From Nonomuraea angiospora (GTDB lineage: Bacteria; Actinomycetota; Actinomycetes; Streptosporangiales; Streptosporangiaceae): a stretch of DNA of 64,000 nucleotides. Shown in pieces: positions 17,130 through 26,003 of this stretch. Position 1 is the first letter of the stretch; each line of letters begins with the position of its first letter. A program made the translations under genes and the position numbers. Where the stretch lies: NCBI RefSeq assembly GCF_014873145.1, contig NZ_JADBEK010000001.1:11718001-11782000 (forward strand), written 5' to 3'. The notes beneath the pieces are model-generated. The model searched no databases. It saw only the letters and a program-made list of their open reading frames with translations, and had not been told where the DNA came from.

Positions 17130-17720
17130 CTGTCTACCTCCCTGCATAACCCCCGTCTGTCCCGCATTGCCCTGAGTGGCGTAGCGCTCACGATGACCGT
17201 GACGGCCGGAGGTGCGATCCTCCATGCCCCAACGGCTCAGGCGGCCACGACCGAGTCGGCTTCGACGTCTGCTTCGACGACCAAGGCGGCCGCGACCGCC
17301 GTCACCTCGAAGACGACCTCGGCCGCGGCGCTGAGGGCGGCCAAGGTCGCCCGCCAGAAGGCGAAGGCCGGCAAGGCCGTCGCCGTGGCCAAGAAGCAGG
17401 TCGGTGACCCGTACCGGTACGGAGCCACAGGCCCTGGTTCGTTCGACTGCTCCGGCCTCGTCCAGTACGCCTGGAAGAAGGCCGGGGTGAAGCTCCCGCG
17501 CGTGGCGGCCAGCCAGTTCGCCCGCATCAGGAACAAGGTCTCGTGGAAGCACCTCCAGCCCGGCGACCTGATGTTCTTCAGGGGGCTCGGCCACGTGGGC
17601 ATGTACGTCGGCAAGGGCAAGATGGTCCACTCGCCTCGGACAGGCGAACGGGTACGCATCGACAAGCTGGGTGGATGGCGGCGGGCGTCGTTCGTCGGCG
17701 CTGTCCGTCCCGGCATGTGA
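17130..17720 (+). CDS. Secreted NlpC/P60 endopeptidase under riboswitch control (probable CTG start)
   Basis: 196 residues if started at the CTG at 17130, five bases after GGAG of AAGGAGA. That start gives a full signal peptide: a basic n-region (HNPRLSR), a hydrophobic core (IALSGVALTMTVTAGGAIL) and a cleavage site after APTAQA. The first ATG (17193) would leave no positive n-region and lie 70 bp after the Shine-Dalgarno. A low-complexity Ala/Thr/Ser/Lys linker leads to the NlpC/P60 domain (about 88-196): Cys in PGSFDCSGLVQYAW, His in LGHVGMYVG, third residue in HSPRTG. It cuts peptidoglycan stem peptides outside the cell. Controlled by the c-di-AMP riboswitch and probably CRP. Confidence 0.88.
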   Translation: MSTSLHNPRLSRIALSGVALTMTVTAGGAILHAPTAQAATTESASTSASTTKAAATAVTSKTTSAAALRAAKVARQKAKAGKAVAVAKKQVGDPYRYGATGPGSFDCSGLVQYAWKKAGVKLPRVAASQFARIRNKVSWKHLQPGDLMFFRGLGHVGMYVGKGKMVHSPRTGERVRIDKLGGWRRASFVGAVRPGM

Positions 17721-17723
17721 AGA

Positions 17724-17755
17724 AGCCCCGCCCGGATCATTGTCCGGGCGGGGCT
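17724..17755 (+). terminator. Intrinsic terminator
   Basis: 13-bp perfect stem AGCCCCGCCCGGA / TCCGGGCGGGGCT with a 6-nt loop and a downstream CTTTT, right after the NlpC/P60 stop. Confidence 0.85.
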
Positions 17756-18340
17756 CTCCGCTTTTCAGTTCTCTTACGGCGGAGCACGGGCGGCACCCGC
17801 TTTCAGTTTTTACGGCGGAGCACGGGCGGCGCCACCCGCCGTACGTGGCGCAGGGCCTCCAGGGAGACGCCCGCTGACCCGCACCCACCGCCCACCGCAA
17901 CGGCGCCCCTCAAACCCAGCCACCCTGTCCCCAAGCCCACACCGCCCACCCCACGGCTCTCCAGGGCCCTCAGCTCACGGCCCCTCGCCTCACGTCCGCT
18001 CGGCCTCGCGACTCTCGGCCCCACCCCGGCGGCTGACGGCCAACCGATCACGGCCCCACGACGCGCCCCTCGGCCCCTCGGCCCCACGACCCCACGACCC
18101 ATAACCCTGAGCCCCACGACGCGGCGCTGACACCCACGGATCACGGCCCCACCGCCCACGGCCAACGGATCACGGCCCCACGGCGCGCGACTCGCCCCTC
18201 GTACCCTCGGCCCCACTATGCGGCGGCTGACGGCCCACGGATCGCGGTGCCACGGCACACGGCTCGCCCCCACGGCGCGGCTGGGCAGCTGACGGTTAAC
18301 GTGGCGAGCAGGCGCGGAGTGGCCGGTCATGGGCTGTCGG
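17756..18340. repeat. Gene-free low-complexity region
   Basis: About 585 bp without a credible gene. A 21-bp direct repeat (core TACGGCGGAGCACGGGCGGC) stands at 17774 and 17810, 36 bp apart. From about 18030 the sequence is built from degenerate copies of words such as CGGCCCCACG, ACGGATCACGGCCCCAC and GGCTGACGG. Open frames across it are compositionally odd and have no domain pattern. Confidence 0.5.
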
Positions 18341-18344
18341 CGGC

Positions 18345-18350
18345 TACGAT
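18345..18350 (+). promoter_or_regulatory. -10 box of a possible leaderless transcript
   Basis: TACGAT, 8 nt before the GTG at 18359; no Shine-Dalgarno is present. Confidence 0.35.
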
Positions 18351-18358
18351 CGGGCATC

Positions 18359-19177
18359 GTGTCAGGGCAGGTGAGTCGGCGGGCCGCGATCGTCTCCGTC
18401 CTGCTCCTCGCCGTCGCCCCCGCCAGCGCCCCCACCCCCGATTCCCCCGTCCTCCCCGCCGAGATCCGCGGCCTGTGGGGTGACGGCGAGGTCGTGGTCC
18501 GCGGGGCGCGGTCCGTAGTCGTCGGCCGGCACACCGCATCCGGTGAGCTCGGCGACATCGCGCGCAGGGCTGATCGGGCGGGGCAGCGGGTGTCGGCGGT
18601 GCTCGGAAGGTCGGTACGACCGCTCGTAGTCGTTCCCCCGTCCGCGTCCGAGGCGGCCGGGCTGGCCGAGGTGGGGCGGGTGGACGGGCTGGCGGCGGTG
18701 GCCGATCGCGGGCGTGTGATCATCGTCCCCGAGTTCTTCGCCAAGCTGAACTCCATCGGCAAGGACGTCGTACTCACTCACGAGCTCACCCACGTCGTGG
18801 CCGGCACCGACCGCCTGCCCCCGTGGCTCTATGAGGGGTTCGCCGACTACGTCGGCTATCGCGACTCCGGGCTCCCCGTGAGGACCGCGGCCGCCGAGCT
18901 CGCCGCCGAGGTGCGGGCCGGGAGGCTGCCGGGGGAATTGCCCGGACCTGCGGCTTTCGCGGCTGACGGGCGGGACCCCGTCCGGCTCGCGCGGGCGTAC
19001 CAGGAGGCTTGGCTGGCGTGTCGCTTCCTCGCTGACCGGTTCGGTGAGAGGACGCTGGTGAGGCTCTACCGTGACGCCCGCGAGGGCGGCGTAGACCGGG
19101 CACTCGCCGCGCTCGGCCTCTCCGCCGCCACGCTGACGGCACGGTGGCGTGACTACGTGCGAGATCAGCTCGCGTGA
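18359..19177 (+). CDS. Secreted gluzincin-type metallopeptidase (peptidase MA-like)
   Basis: 272 residues from GTG 18359 (GTG 18371 is the alternative). Signal peptide about 1-30 (AAIVSVLLLAVAPASA). The zinc motif HELTH at about residue 141 (VVLTHELTHVVAG) is followed by PWLYEGFADYVGY, whose Glu is the third zinc ligand; this is the pattern of peptidase MA-like (M1-related) proteins. The C-terminal helices include AYQEAWLACRFLADRFG. It probably acts outside the membrane on an unknown substrate. It ends 11 bp before the M48 protease gene, so the two may be co-transcribed. Confidence 0.8.
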   Translation: MSGQVSRRAAIVSVLLLAVAPASAPTPDSPVLPAEIRGLWGDGEVVVRGARSVVVGRHTASGELGDIARRADRAGQRVSAVLGRSVRPLVVVPPSASEAAGLAEVGRVDGLAAVADRGRVIIVPEFFAKLNSIGKDVVLTHELTHVVAGTDRLPPWLYEGFADYVGYRDSGLPVRTAAAELAAEVRAGRLPGELPGPAAFAADGRDPVRLARAYQEAWLACRFLADRFGERTLVRLYRDAREGGVDRALAALGLSAATLTARWRDYVRDQLA

Positions 19178-19188
19178 GGGGGAGGCAG

Positions 19189-20793
19189 ATGAGCGAACGG
19201 CGGAACGTGGACGACGCGTCGCAAGAGGCGTCGAAGGAGGATGAGGAGGCGGCCGGAGGCGCGGTGGCGGCCGGGGGCGCGGTGGCGGCCGGGGGCGCGG
19301 TGGCGGCCGGGGGCACGGTGGCCGCTGGAGGCGCGGTGGCGGCCGGGGGCACGGTGGCCGATGGAGGCACGGTGGCCGATGGAGGCACGGCGGCGGGTCC
19401 GGAGGCCGATCCGCCGGGTGCGTCCGTGGAAGGGGAGAGCGCCGGTCCGGTGTCCGGAGGCGGTGTGTTCGTGAAGGGGGAGAGCGGCGGCGGAAGGCGG
19501 GGGCATGGTGAGGACGTGTCCGTGAACGGGGCAAGGCCGCCGGAGTCCGACGGCGAGGGCCGGCTGAGGCGGCAGGCGGCGGTGGCGGCCGTGCTGCTCG
19601 GCCTGGTGATCGCGGCCGTGGCCGCCTTCAGCACCCCGTGGCACCTCCTGACCTCCGGACCGCCCGACCCGGCCCGCGACTTCACCGCCGCGCAGATCGC
19701 CAGGTCCGAGGCGTTCGACGCGGCCAGCACCCTGCCCGGCTACCTCTCGCTGGCCCTCACGCTGATCATCGCCGGGCTGCTCGTCGCCACCCCGGTCGGC
19801 GTGAAGCTGGTGGCCTGGCTCAAAGGCCCCTGGTGGGTCCGCGTGGTGCTGGGCGTCGTGGTCATCACCCTCTTCACCCAGCTGGTCAAGCTGCCGCTCG
19901 CCATCTGGGGCGAGACGCTGCTGCGCAGCTACGGCCTGTCCATCCAGACCTGGGGGTCCTGGGGCTCCGACCGGCTGAAGAACATCGGCGTCGACGCGTT
20001 CATGCTCTGCCTGATGCTGCTGGTGCTCGTGGCGCTGGCCCGCAAATTCAGGCGGTGGTGGATCCCGGCCGCCGTGGGCGCGTTCGCGCTGACGGTGCTG
20101 GCGTCGTTCGTCTACCCGGTGGTGTTCGAGCCGCTGTTCAACGACTTCACGACCATGCAGCAGGGCCAGCTGCGCACCGAGCTCCTGGACATGGCCAAGC
20201 GGGACGGCGTGCCGGTCGAGGACGTGCTGGTCGCCGACGCCTCCCGCCGGACGACGGCGCTGAACGCCTACGTGTCCGGGTTCGGCGCCACGCGCCGCAT
20301 CGTCGTCTACGACACGCTGCTCAAGGCCCCGAAGGCCGAGGTCGAGCTGGTCGTGGCGCACGAGCTGGGCCACGCCAAGAACGACGACGTGCTCTACGGC
20401 ACGTTCATCGGCGCCCTGGGCGCCGCGCTGGGCGCGATCCTGCTGTTCTGGGTGTTCGGCCTGGTACGCCGCCGCACCGGCGTCACCGGCCTGGGCGATC
20501 CGCGCGCGGTCGGCGCGGTCATAGGCCTGATGACGTTCGGCTCGCTGCTCATGAGCCCCGCCGAGAACCTGATCAGCCGCCACATCGAGGCCAGGGCCGA
20601 CCTGCACGCGCTGGATCTCACGCACGACCCGGCCACGTTCATAGCGATGCAGAAACGCCTGGCAGTCACCAATATTTCCGACTTGTCGCCGGATGCGGTG
20701 GAATATGTGCTCTATGCCTCCCATCCTTCCAGCCCCGAGCGCATCGCGATGGCCCGTGCATGGGCCAAGCTGAACGGCGTCCCAGTGCGGTGA
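19189..20793 (+). CDS. M48-family membrane metalloprotease (Ste24/CAAX-protease-like)
   Basis: 534 residues from ATG 19189 with GGGGAGG upstream. Residues 25-66 are seven tandem six-residue repeats of the type AVAAGG, then an acidic Gly/Pro/Ser-rich linker, so the first 120 residues are low complexity and probably cytoplasmic. Then the M48 N-terminal transmembrane region (five or more helices) and the zinc site HELGH at about residue 389 (LVVAHELGHAKND), with the third ligand in RHIEARADLHAL. The layout matches CAAX prenyl protease 1-like enzymes, which in bacteria degrade misfolded membrane proteins. The next gene overlaps its stop by 4 bp. Confidence 0.88.
   Translation: MSERRNVDDASQEASKEDEEAAGGAVAAGGAVAAGGAVAAGGTVAAGGAVAAGGTVADGGTVADGGTAAGPEADPPGASVEGESAGPVSGGGVFVKGESGGGRRGHGEDVSVNGARPPESDGEGRLRRQAAVAAVLLGLVIAAVAAFSTPWHLLTSGPPDPARDFTAAQIARSEAFDAASTLPGYLSLALTLIIAGLLVATPVGVKLVAWLKGPWWVRVVLGVVVITLFTQLVKLPLAIWGETLLRSYGLSIQTWGSWGSDRLKNIGVDAFMLCLMLLVLVALARKFRRWWIPAAVGAFALTVLASFVYPVVFEPLFNDFTTMQQGQLRTELLDMAKRDGVPVEDVLVADASRRTTALNAYVSGFGATRRIVVYDTLLKAPKAEVELVVAHELGHAKNDDVLYGTFIGALGAALGAILLFWVFGLVRRRTGVTGLGDPRAVGAVIGLMTFGSLLMSPAENLISRHIEARADLHALDLTHDPATFIAMQKRLAVTNISDLSPDAVEYVLYASHPSSPERIAMARAWAKLNGVPVR
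19261..19386 (+). repeat. 18-bp tandem repeat x7 inside the M48 gene
   Basis: Seven in-frame copies of GCGGTGGCGGCCGGGGGC or close variants; four are perfect (19261, 19279, 19297, 19333). They encode (A/T)VA(A/D)GG. Confidence 0.85.
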
Positions 20794-21959
20794 CTCGTGC
20801 GGTGACCCGTGCGGTGACACACCCGGCGGCCGATGCCGTGCCCAAGGTGGATGTCGTGCCCAAGGCCGATGCCGTGCCCAAGGTGCTCGTCGTCACGAAC
20901 GACTTCCCGCCCAGGCCGGGCGGCATCCAGTCGTTCGTGCACGGCCTCGCGCTGCGCACGCCGGGCGTGGTCGTCTACGCGCCCGCCTGGCCGGGCTGCG
21001 AGGAGTTCGACGAGCGCCAGCCGTTCCCGATCGTGCGGCATCCGACGCGGCTCATGCTCCCGACCCCGGCCGTCGCCCGCCGGGCGGCGCGGCTGGTGGC
21101 CGAGCACGGCGCGCGGACCGTGGTGTTCGGGGCGGCGGCGCCGCTCGGGCTGCTCGCCCCCCGCCTGCGCCGGGCGGGCGCGCGGCGCGTGGTGATGCTC
21201 ACCCACGGCCACGAGGCGTCGTGGGCGAGCGCGCCGGGTTTCCGCGCCGTGCTGCGCAGGATCGGCGGGCACGCCGACGTGGTGACGTACCTGGGCGAGT
21301 ACACGCGCGGCCGCCTGGTCGCCGCCGTCCCGCCGGGCAAGCTCGTACGGCTGGCGCCCGGCGTGGACGTCGGCCAGTTCCGCCCCGACGCGCCCAAGGC
21401 CGAGCTGGGCCTGGACGGCCGGCCGGTGGTCGTGTGCGTGTCGCGGCTGGTGCCGAGGAAGGGCCAGGACCAGCTCATCAGAGCCTGGCCCCGGGTGCTG
21501 CGCTCGGTGCCGGAGGCGGTGCTGCTGCTGGTCGGCGGCGGCCCCCACCGCAGGACGCTGGAACGCCTGGCGGCGGGGCGGGAGTCGATCAGGTTCACCG
21601 GCACCGTGCCGGCCGCGAGCCTGCCCGGTTACTACGCCGCCGCCGACGTGTTCGCGATGCCGTGCCGTACCCGGTGGAAGGGGGTGGACGTGGAGGGGCT
21701 CGGGATCGTGTTCCTGGAGGCGTCCGCCACCGGGCTGCCGGTGGTGGCGGGCGCGTCCGGCGGCGCGCCCGACGCCGTGCGGTCCGGCGAGACGGGGCTG
21801 GTCGTGGACGGCGAGGACCCGGGCGAGGTGGCCCAGGCGATCGTCGAGCTGCTGACGGACCCCGCCAAGGCCCGCAAGATGGGCGCGGCCGGGCGCGACT
21901 GGATCGCCCGCGACTGGGCGTGGGAGCAGGTGGCCGCCCGCTTCCACACGCTCCTCTAG
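20790..21959 (+). CDS. pimB: GT4 glycosyltransferase, PimB-like mannosyltransferase
   Basis: 389 residues; GTG 20790 overlaps the M48 stop (GTGA). GTGs at 20802 and 20814 are alternatives, because the first 30 residues are repeats (VTRA x2, then DAVPKV-like x3). The core VLVVTNDFPPRPGGIQSFVHGLA, CVSRLVPRKGQDQLI and the GT4 donor-site motif VFAMPCRTRWKGVDVEGLGIVFLEASATG match PimB (Rv2188c), which adds the second mannose of phosphatidyl-myo-inositol dimannoside from GDP-mannose on the inner membrane leaflet. The neighbouring fadD, SRPBCC and arsA genes repeat the mycobacterial order. Confidence 0.85.
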   Translation: MTRAVTRAVTHPAADAVPKVDVVPKADAVPKVLVVTNDFPPRPGGIQSFVHGLALRTPGVVVYAPAWPGCEEFDERQPFPIVRHPTRLMLPTPAVARRAARLVAEHGARTVVFGAAAPLGLLAPRLRRAGARRVVMLTHGHEASWASAPGFRAVLRRIGGHADVVTYLGEYTRGRLVAAVPPGKLVRLAPGVDVGQFRPDAPKAELGLDGRPVVVCVSRLVPRKGQDQLIRAWPRVLRSVPEAVLLLVGGGPHRRTLERLAAGRESIRFTGTVPAASLPGYYAAADVFAMPCRTRWKGVDVEGLGIVFLEASATGLPVVAGASGGAPDAVRSGETGLVVDGEDPGEVAQAIVELLTDPAKARKMGAAGRDWIARDWAWEQVAARFHTLL

Positions 21960-21965
21960 CCCCCG

Positions 21966-22883
21966 CTAACCCTTCGTGGCCCCCAGCGTCAGGCCGGCGA
22001 CGAACTGCTTGTGCAGGAGCTGGAAGACGATCAGCGTGGGCAGCGCCACCAGCACCGACCCGGCGGCCAGCAGGTTGTAGTCGGTGAAGAACTGGCCGCG
22101 CAGGTTGTTCAGCGCGGAGGTGACGGGCAGCTTGTCGCCCGACGACATCAGCACCAGAGCCCACAGGAAGTCGTTGTACATCCAGGTGAACTGCAGCGTG
22201 GACAGCGCCGCCAGCACCGGACGGCACAGCGGCAGCGTCAGCCGCCAGTAGCGCTTCCACACCGAGGCCCCGTCCACCAGCGCCGCCTCGGTGATCTCCT
22301 CGGGGATCGTGCGCATGAAGTTCGCCATGACGAACACGCAGAAGCCGAACTGGAACGCCACGTGGATGAGGATCAGTCCCAGGTAGGAGTCGTAGAGCGA
22401 CTGCGAGTCCGACAGCCACGCGGGCAGCGGGACGAGGGTGTAGAGGGTGTAGAGCGGGGTGATGAGGACCTGCGGCGGCAGCAGGTTCCCGGCGGTGAAC
22501 ACGATCAGCAGCGCCTTGCGCCCGGGGATGCGCAGCCGCGCGATGGCGAAGGCCGTGAACGACGCCATGAACAACGTGATCAGCACGCCGGGCACGACGA
22601 TGATCAACGTGTTGAGGTAGTAGCGGGGCAGCTCGGCCTGCGACCACGCCTGCCCGTAGTAGCCGAGCGTGAGGTGCTCGGGCAGCGAGAAGTAGCCCAG
22701 GCGGGCGGTCTCCTCGTACGGGCGCAGCGACGCGTAGACGGCCAGCGCGAGCGGCAGCAGCCACCCGAGGGCCACCAGCGTCAGGAAGGCGTGCAGCAGG
22801 ATCCGCAGCGGCCGCACCGGACGCCGGGACGGCGCGCGCCGCTCCTGGGCCGGGGGAGCGGCGGCCGGGGCCGTGAGCGTCAT
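21966..22883 (-). CDS. Carbohydrate ABC transporter permease (MalG type)
   Basis: 305 residues, six predicted membrane helices. The binding-protein-dependent transport signature is EEITEAALVDGASVWKRYWRLTLPLCRPVLAA, the EAA loop that docks the ATPase. The start (GGGAGGA upstream) overlaps the other permease gene by 4 bp. It is the second permease of a three-gene sugar importer whose ATPase is not encoded here. Confidence 0.92.
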   Translation of the reverse strand: MTLTAPAAAPPAQERRAPSRRPVRPLRILLHAFLTLVALGWLLPLALAVYASLRPYEETARLGYFSLPEHLTLGYYGQAWSQAELPRYYLNTLIIVVPGVLITLFMASFTAFAIARLRIPGRKALLIVFTAGNLLPPQVLITPLYTLYTLVPLPAWLSDSQSLYDSYLGLILIHVAFQFGFCVFVMANFMRTIPEEITEAALVDGASVWKRYWRLTLPLCRPVLAALSTLQFTWMYNDFLWALVLMSSGDKLPVTSALNNLRGQFFTDYNLLAAGSVLVALPTLIVFQLLHKQFVAGLTLGATKG

Positions 22884-23752
22884 CGTTCCTCCCTGAACAT
22901 CTGCGACAGGTAGGTGACGATGAACCCCAGCGAGATCACCAGCAGGATCACCGCGATCGCCGAGCCGAACCCGATCCTGCTGGCCTCGCCCACGATGTTC
23001 TCGGTGACCAGCACGGACAGCAGCTCCAGCCCGTTCCTGCCCTTGTTGATGGCGTAGACGATGTCGAAGGCCCGCAGCGCCTCGATCACCGTGATGACCA
23101 GCACGATCACGTTGACCGGCCGCAACGTCGGGAACACCACGCGGAAGAACGCCTGCCGCTCGTCGGCCCCGTCGATGGCCGCCGCCTCCTTCAGCGCCGG
23201 ATCGACCGCCTTCAGCCCGGCCAGGTAGATGACCATCACGTAGCCGACGTGCCGCCACCCGGCCGCGACCATGACGACCCAGATGTTGATCGAGCTGTCG
23301 CCCAGCCAGTCCACGGTCAGCCCGGTCACCGCGTTCAGCACGCCGTAGTCGGAGGAGTAGACGAGCTGCGCGATGAAGCCCACGACGGCCAGCGAGAGCA
23401 CGACCGGCATGTAGAGCGCGCTCTGGTAGACGCGCGACAGCCGCAGCCGCCGGTCCAGCAGCACCGCGCAGAACAGCCCGAACGGCGTCGCGATCAGCCC
23501 GAGGAAGCCCAGCCACAGCAGGTTGTTGCGGACGGCCGACCAGAACGGCGGATATTCGGCCGCCAGGTCGTGGTAGTTCTGCCCGCCCACCCACTCGATC
23601 GGCCCGATGCCGTTCCAGCCGGTGGCGGAGAGCCCGACGGAGGCCAGCGTGGGCCCCCAGATGAGGCCCACGTTGACGACGATGGCCATCCCCAGCCCGA
23701 TGACCAGGATGGTCACGTCGCGGGCGGAGTAGCGGCGGGTTTTGACGGCCAT
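22880..23752 (-). CDS. Carbohydrate ABC transporter permease (MalF type)
   Basis: 290 residues with six membrane helices and the EAA loop VDPALKEAAAIDGADERQAFFRVVFPTLRPVN. Its ATG shares one base with the stop of the binding-protein gene (TGATG), so the three genes form one operon. It forms the heterodimeric channel with the downstream permease. Confidence 0.92.
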   Translation of the reverse strand: MAVKTRRYSARDVTILVIGLGMAIVVNVGLIWGPTLASVGLSATGWNGIGPIEWVGGQNYHDLAAEYPPFWSAVRNNLLWLGFLGLIATPFGLFCAVLLDRRLRLSRVYQSALYMPVVLSLAVVGFIAQLVYSSDYGVLNAVTGLTVDWLGDSSINIWVVMVAAGWRHVGYVMVIYLAGLKAVDPALKEAAAIDGADERQAFFRVVFPTLRPVNVIVLVITVIEALRAFDIVYAINKGRNGLELLSVLVTENIVGEASRIGFGSAIAVILLVISLGFIVTYLSQMFREER

Positions 23753-25038
23753 CAGCGGAAGATGTTGGCCTTCTGCTTCTCGATGCTCGCCAGCAGGGAG
23801 TCGATCTCGCCGGGTTTGCTCACGAACGACTGCAGCGACGGGATCATCACGGTGGAGGCGAAGTCCGGCCGCGTGTCGCGGTCGAGGAACTGCGCGATGT
23901 GGGTGGCCTTCGACACCAGCTCGGCGCCGCGCTTCTGCAGGGCGCTGTAGCCGGAGGTGTCGGCCTTGGAGCTGGCGGCCAGCGTGCCCGGGTCCAGCTT
24001 CGTGGCGATGTTCTGCGAGGAGGCCTGGGCGAGGTGCTTGAGCAGCGCCTTGGCGCCGTCCACGTTCCTGGCCTTGGCGGAGATCATGTAGCCGTCGATG
24101 GGCGCGTCGATCGAGTCGGTCCCGTACGCCGGGTTGATCTCGGGGAAGGTGAAGAAGTCGAGGTCCGCGCGGTCGGCCTCGGGGAACTGCTGGGCGACGA
24201 ACATCCCCAGGAGGTACATCCCGGTCTTCTTCTGCGCCAGCGACTGCCCGGCCTCCTGCCAGGTGCGGCCGAGCGCGGCCGGCTGGTGGTACTCCATCAG
24301 CCCCCGCCAGGTGTCGAAGACCTGCTTGACCTTGGGGTCGGTCCACGACTCCTTGCCGGCCATGAGCGAGACGTGGAAGTCGTAGCCGTTGATCCGCATG
24401 TTGAGGATGTCGAACGTGCCCATCGCCGGCCAGCCGTCCTTGTCGGCGAACGCGATGGGGATGAGCCCGTCGGCCTTCATCTTCCCGGCCAGCGCGGTGA
24501 ACTCGTCCAGCGTGGCCGGCGGCTGGTATCCCTTCTCCTGCCAGACGCTCTTGCGGTAGAAGACCGCCCAGGGATAGTACGTGGCCGGCACGAAGTACTG
24601 CTTGCCGTCGGTCCCGGTCGACTGGTCCTTGAACGCCTGCGTGTAGTCGCCGCCGATCTCCCGCCACACGTCCGAGACGTCGGTCGCCAGCCCCTGCGCG
24701 GCGAAGAACTGCATCCGGTAGCCGGCGAACCAGGTGAACACGTCCTCGGGCGTGCCGCGCAGGTAGCGGTTGATGTTCTCCTGGAACGTGTTGTGGTCCA
24801 CCGTGTTGATCTTGACCGTGGCCTGCGTGAAGGCCTTGACCTGGGTCTCCAGGGACTTCTTCGGGATCTCATCCGAGGCGTTGGAGCCGATCGTGACCGT
24901 CCCCAGGTTGCCGGCGGACCTGCCGCCGGCGGGGGCCGGGGTGTCGTCGGAGCCGCAGCCGACGAGGGCGGCGGGCACGCCGAGCGCGGCTGCTCCGAGC
25001 AGGAGATTGCGGCGGGAGATCGGCAGACGTCGGTCCAT
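23752..25038 (-). CDS. Extracellular sugar-binding lipoprotein of an ABC importer
   Basis: 428 residues. Twin-arginine signal (SRRNLLLGAAALG) with lipobox LVGC, lipidated Cys28, so it is exported by Tat and anchored outside the membrane. The body is a family 1 solute-binding protein (FTWFAGYRMQFFAAQGL, YVPATYYPWAVFYRKSVWQ, and KGYQPPATLDEFTALAGKM are typical). The sugar cannot be told from sequence; the DeoR repressor next door suggests a sugar or sugar-phosphate signal. Confidence 0.92.
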   Translation of the reverse strand: MDRRLPISRRNLLLGAAALGVPAALVGCGSDDTPAPAGGRSAGNLGTVTIGSNASDEIPKKSLETQVKAFTQATVKINTVDHNTFQENINRYLRGTPEDVFTWFAGYRMQFFAAQGLATDVSDVWREIGGDYTQAFKDQSTGTDGKQYFVPATYYPWAVFYRKSVWQEKGYQPPATLDEFTALAGKMKADGLIPIAFADKDGWPAMGTFDILNMRINGYDFHVSLMAGKESWTDPKVKQVFDTWRGLMEYHQPAALGRTWQEAGQSLAQKKTGMYLLGMFVAQQFPEADRADLDFFTFPEINPAYGTDSIDAPIDGYMISAKARNVDGAKALLKHLAQASSQNIATKLDPGTLAASSKADTSGYSALQKRGAELVSKATHIAQFLDRDTRPDFASTVMIPSLQSFVSKPGEIDSLLASIEKQKANIFR

Positions 25039-25090
25039 GATGAGTTCCTCCTAGCCGGACCCTTCAAATCCCCCCGACTTCACTGAAAAC

Positions 25091-25120
25091 TCAACATTTC
25101 CGACTGTCAACGCACATTTC
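25091..25120. promoter_or_regulatory. Candidate DeoR operator
   Basis: Two related words, TCAACATTTC (25091) and TCAACGCACATTTC (25107), stand in the same orientation between the divergent binding-protein and DeoR genes. Tentative. Confidence 0.3.
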
Positions 25121-25198
25121 TATGACCTTGCCCTGCGGCCGCGCCGTGTCATGATGCGATCGAACCGGTGTCGGAACCTGTTGGGATCTGGTGATGCG

Positions 25199-25999
25199 AT
25201 GCTCGCCCAGCAGCGTCAGCAGGCGATTCTGGAGCTCGTCAGGCAGAACGGCGGCGTCCGCGTGGTCGAGCTGGTGCGCGCGTTCGGCGTCTCCGACCTC
25301 ACCATCCGCCGGGACCTGGAAGTGCTGGCCGGGCGCGGCCTGCTGGCCAAGGTGCACGGCGGCGCCACCAGCGTCGGCTCCACGGACGAGCCGGGCTTCG
25401 CGGTCAAATCGGTGCGCCAGGAGGGGGAGAAGCGGGCCATCGCCCGCCGCGCCGCCGCCCTCGTACGGCCCGGCGCCACCGTGGCGCTCTCGGCCGGAAC
25501 CACCACCTGGACCCTGGCCCGCCGCCTGGCCGCCGTCCCGGCCCTGACCGTCGTGACGAACTCGGTGCGCGTCGCCGAGGTCTTCCGCCACGCCGGCCGG
25601 GGCGATCAGACGGTCGTGCTCACCGGCGGCGTGCGCACCCCGTCGGACGCGCTGGTCGGCCCGGTCGCGGTGGCCGCGATCCGCCGGCTCAACGTGGACC
25701 TGCTCTTCCTCGGCGTGCACGGCATGACCGTCAGGGCCGGCTTCACCACCCCGAACCTGATGGAGGCGGAGACCGACCGCGCCCTCGTGGAGGCGGCTGG
25801 CCGGCTCGTCGTGCCCGCCGACCACACCAAGTGGGGCACGGTCGGCATCAGCACCATCGCGGAGCTGCGCGAGGCGGACGTGCTCGTCAGCGACTCAGGG
25901 CTGCCGCCGCCGGCCAGGGAGGAGCTGGCCGGGCACGTGGGCGAGCTCCTCATCGCCGAGGCGCCCGGCCCGGCCCCGCGTGGCCGCGACGGCCCCTGA
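25199..25999 (+). CDS. DeoR-family transcriptional regulator
   Basis: 266 residues from ATG 25199 (MLAQQRQQAIL is the usual start of the family; an earlier in-frame ATG at 25151 looks too long). DeoR HTH at about 5-60 (VVELVRAFGVSDLTIRRDLEVLAGRGLLAKVHGGA), then a sugar-phosphate isomerase-like effector domain with VALSAGTTTWTLA and VVPADHTKWG. It is divergent from the ABC sugar importer and is the likely repressor of that operon, responding to a phosphorylated sugar. Confidence 0.92.
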   Translation: MLAQQRQQAILELVRQNGGVRVVELVRAFGVSDLTIRRDLEVLAGRGLLAKVHGGATSVGSTDEPGFAVKSVRQEGEKRAIARRAAALVRPGATVALSAGTTTWTLARRLAAVPALTVVTNSVRVAEVFRHAGRGDQTVVLTGGVRTPSDALVGPVAVAAIRRLNVDLLFLGVHGMTVRAGFTTPNLMEAETDRALVEAAGRLVVPADHTKWGTVGISTIAELREADVLVSDSGLPPPAREELAGHVGELLIAEAPGPAPRGRDGP

Positions 26000-26003
26000 G
26001 CCG

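Noticed and set aside
17803..18777. Long reverse-strand open frame over the low-complexity region
   Set aside because: Composition is Arg/Gly/Pro-rich without hydrophobic core and it overlaps the well-supported metallopeptidase gene antisense.
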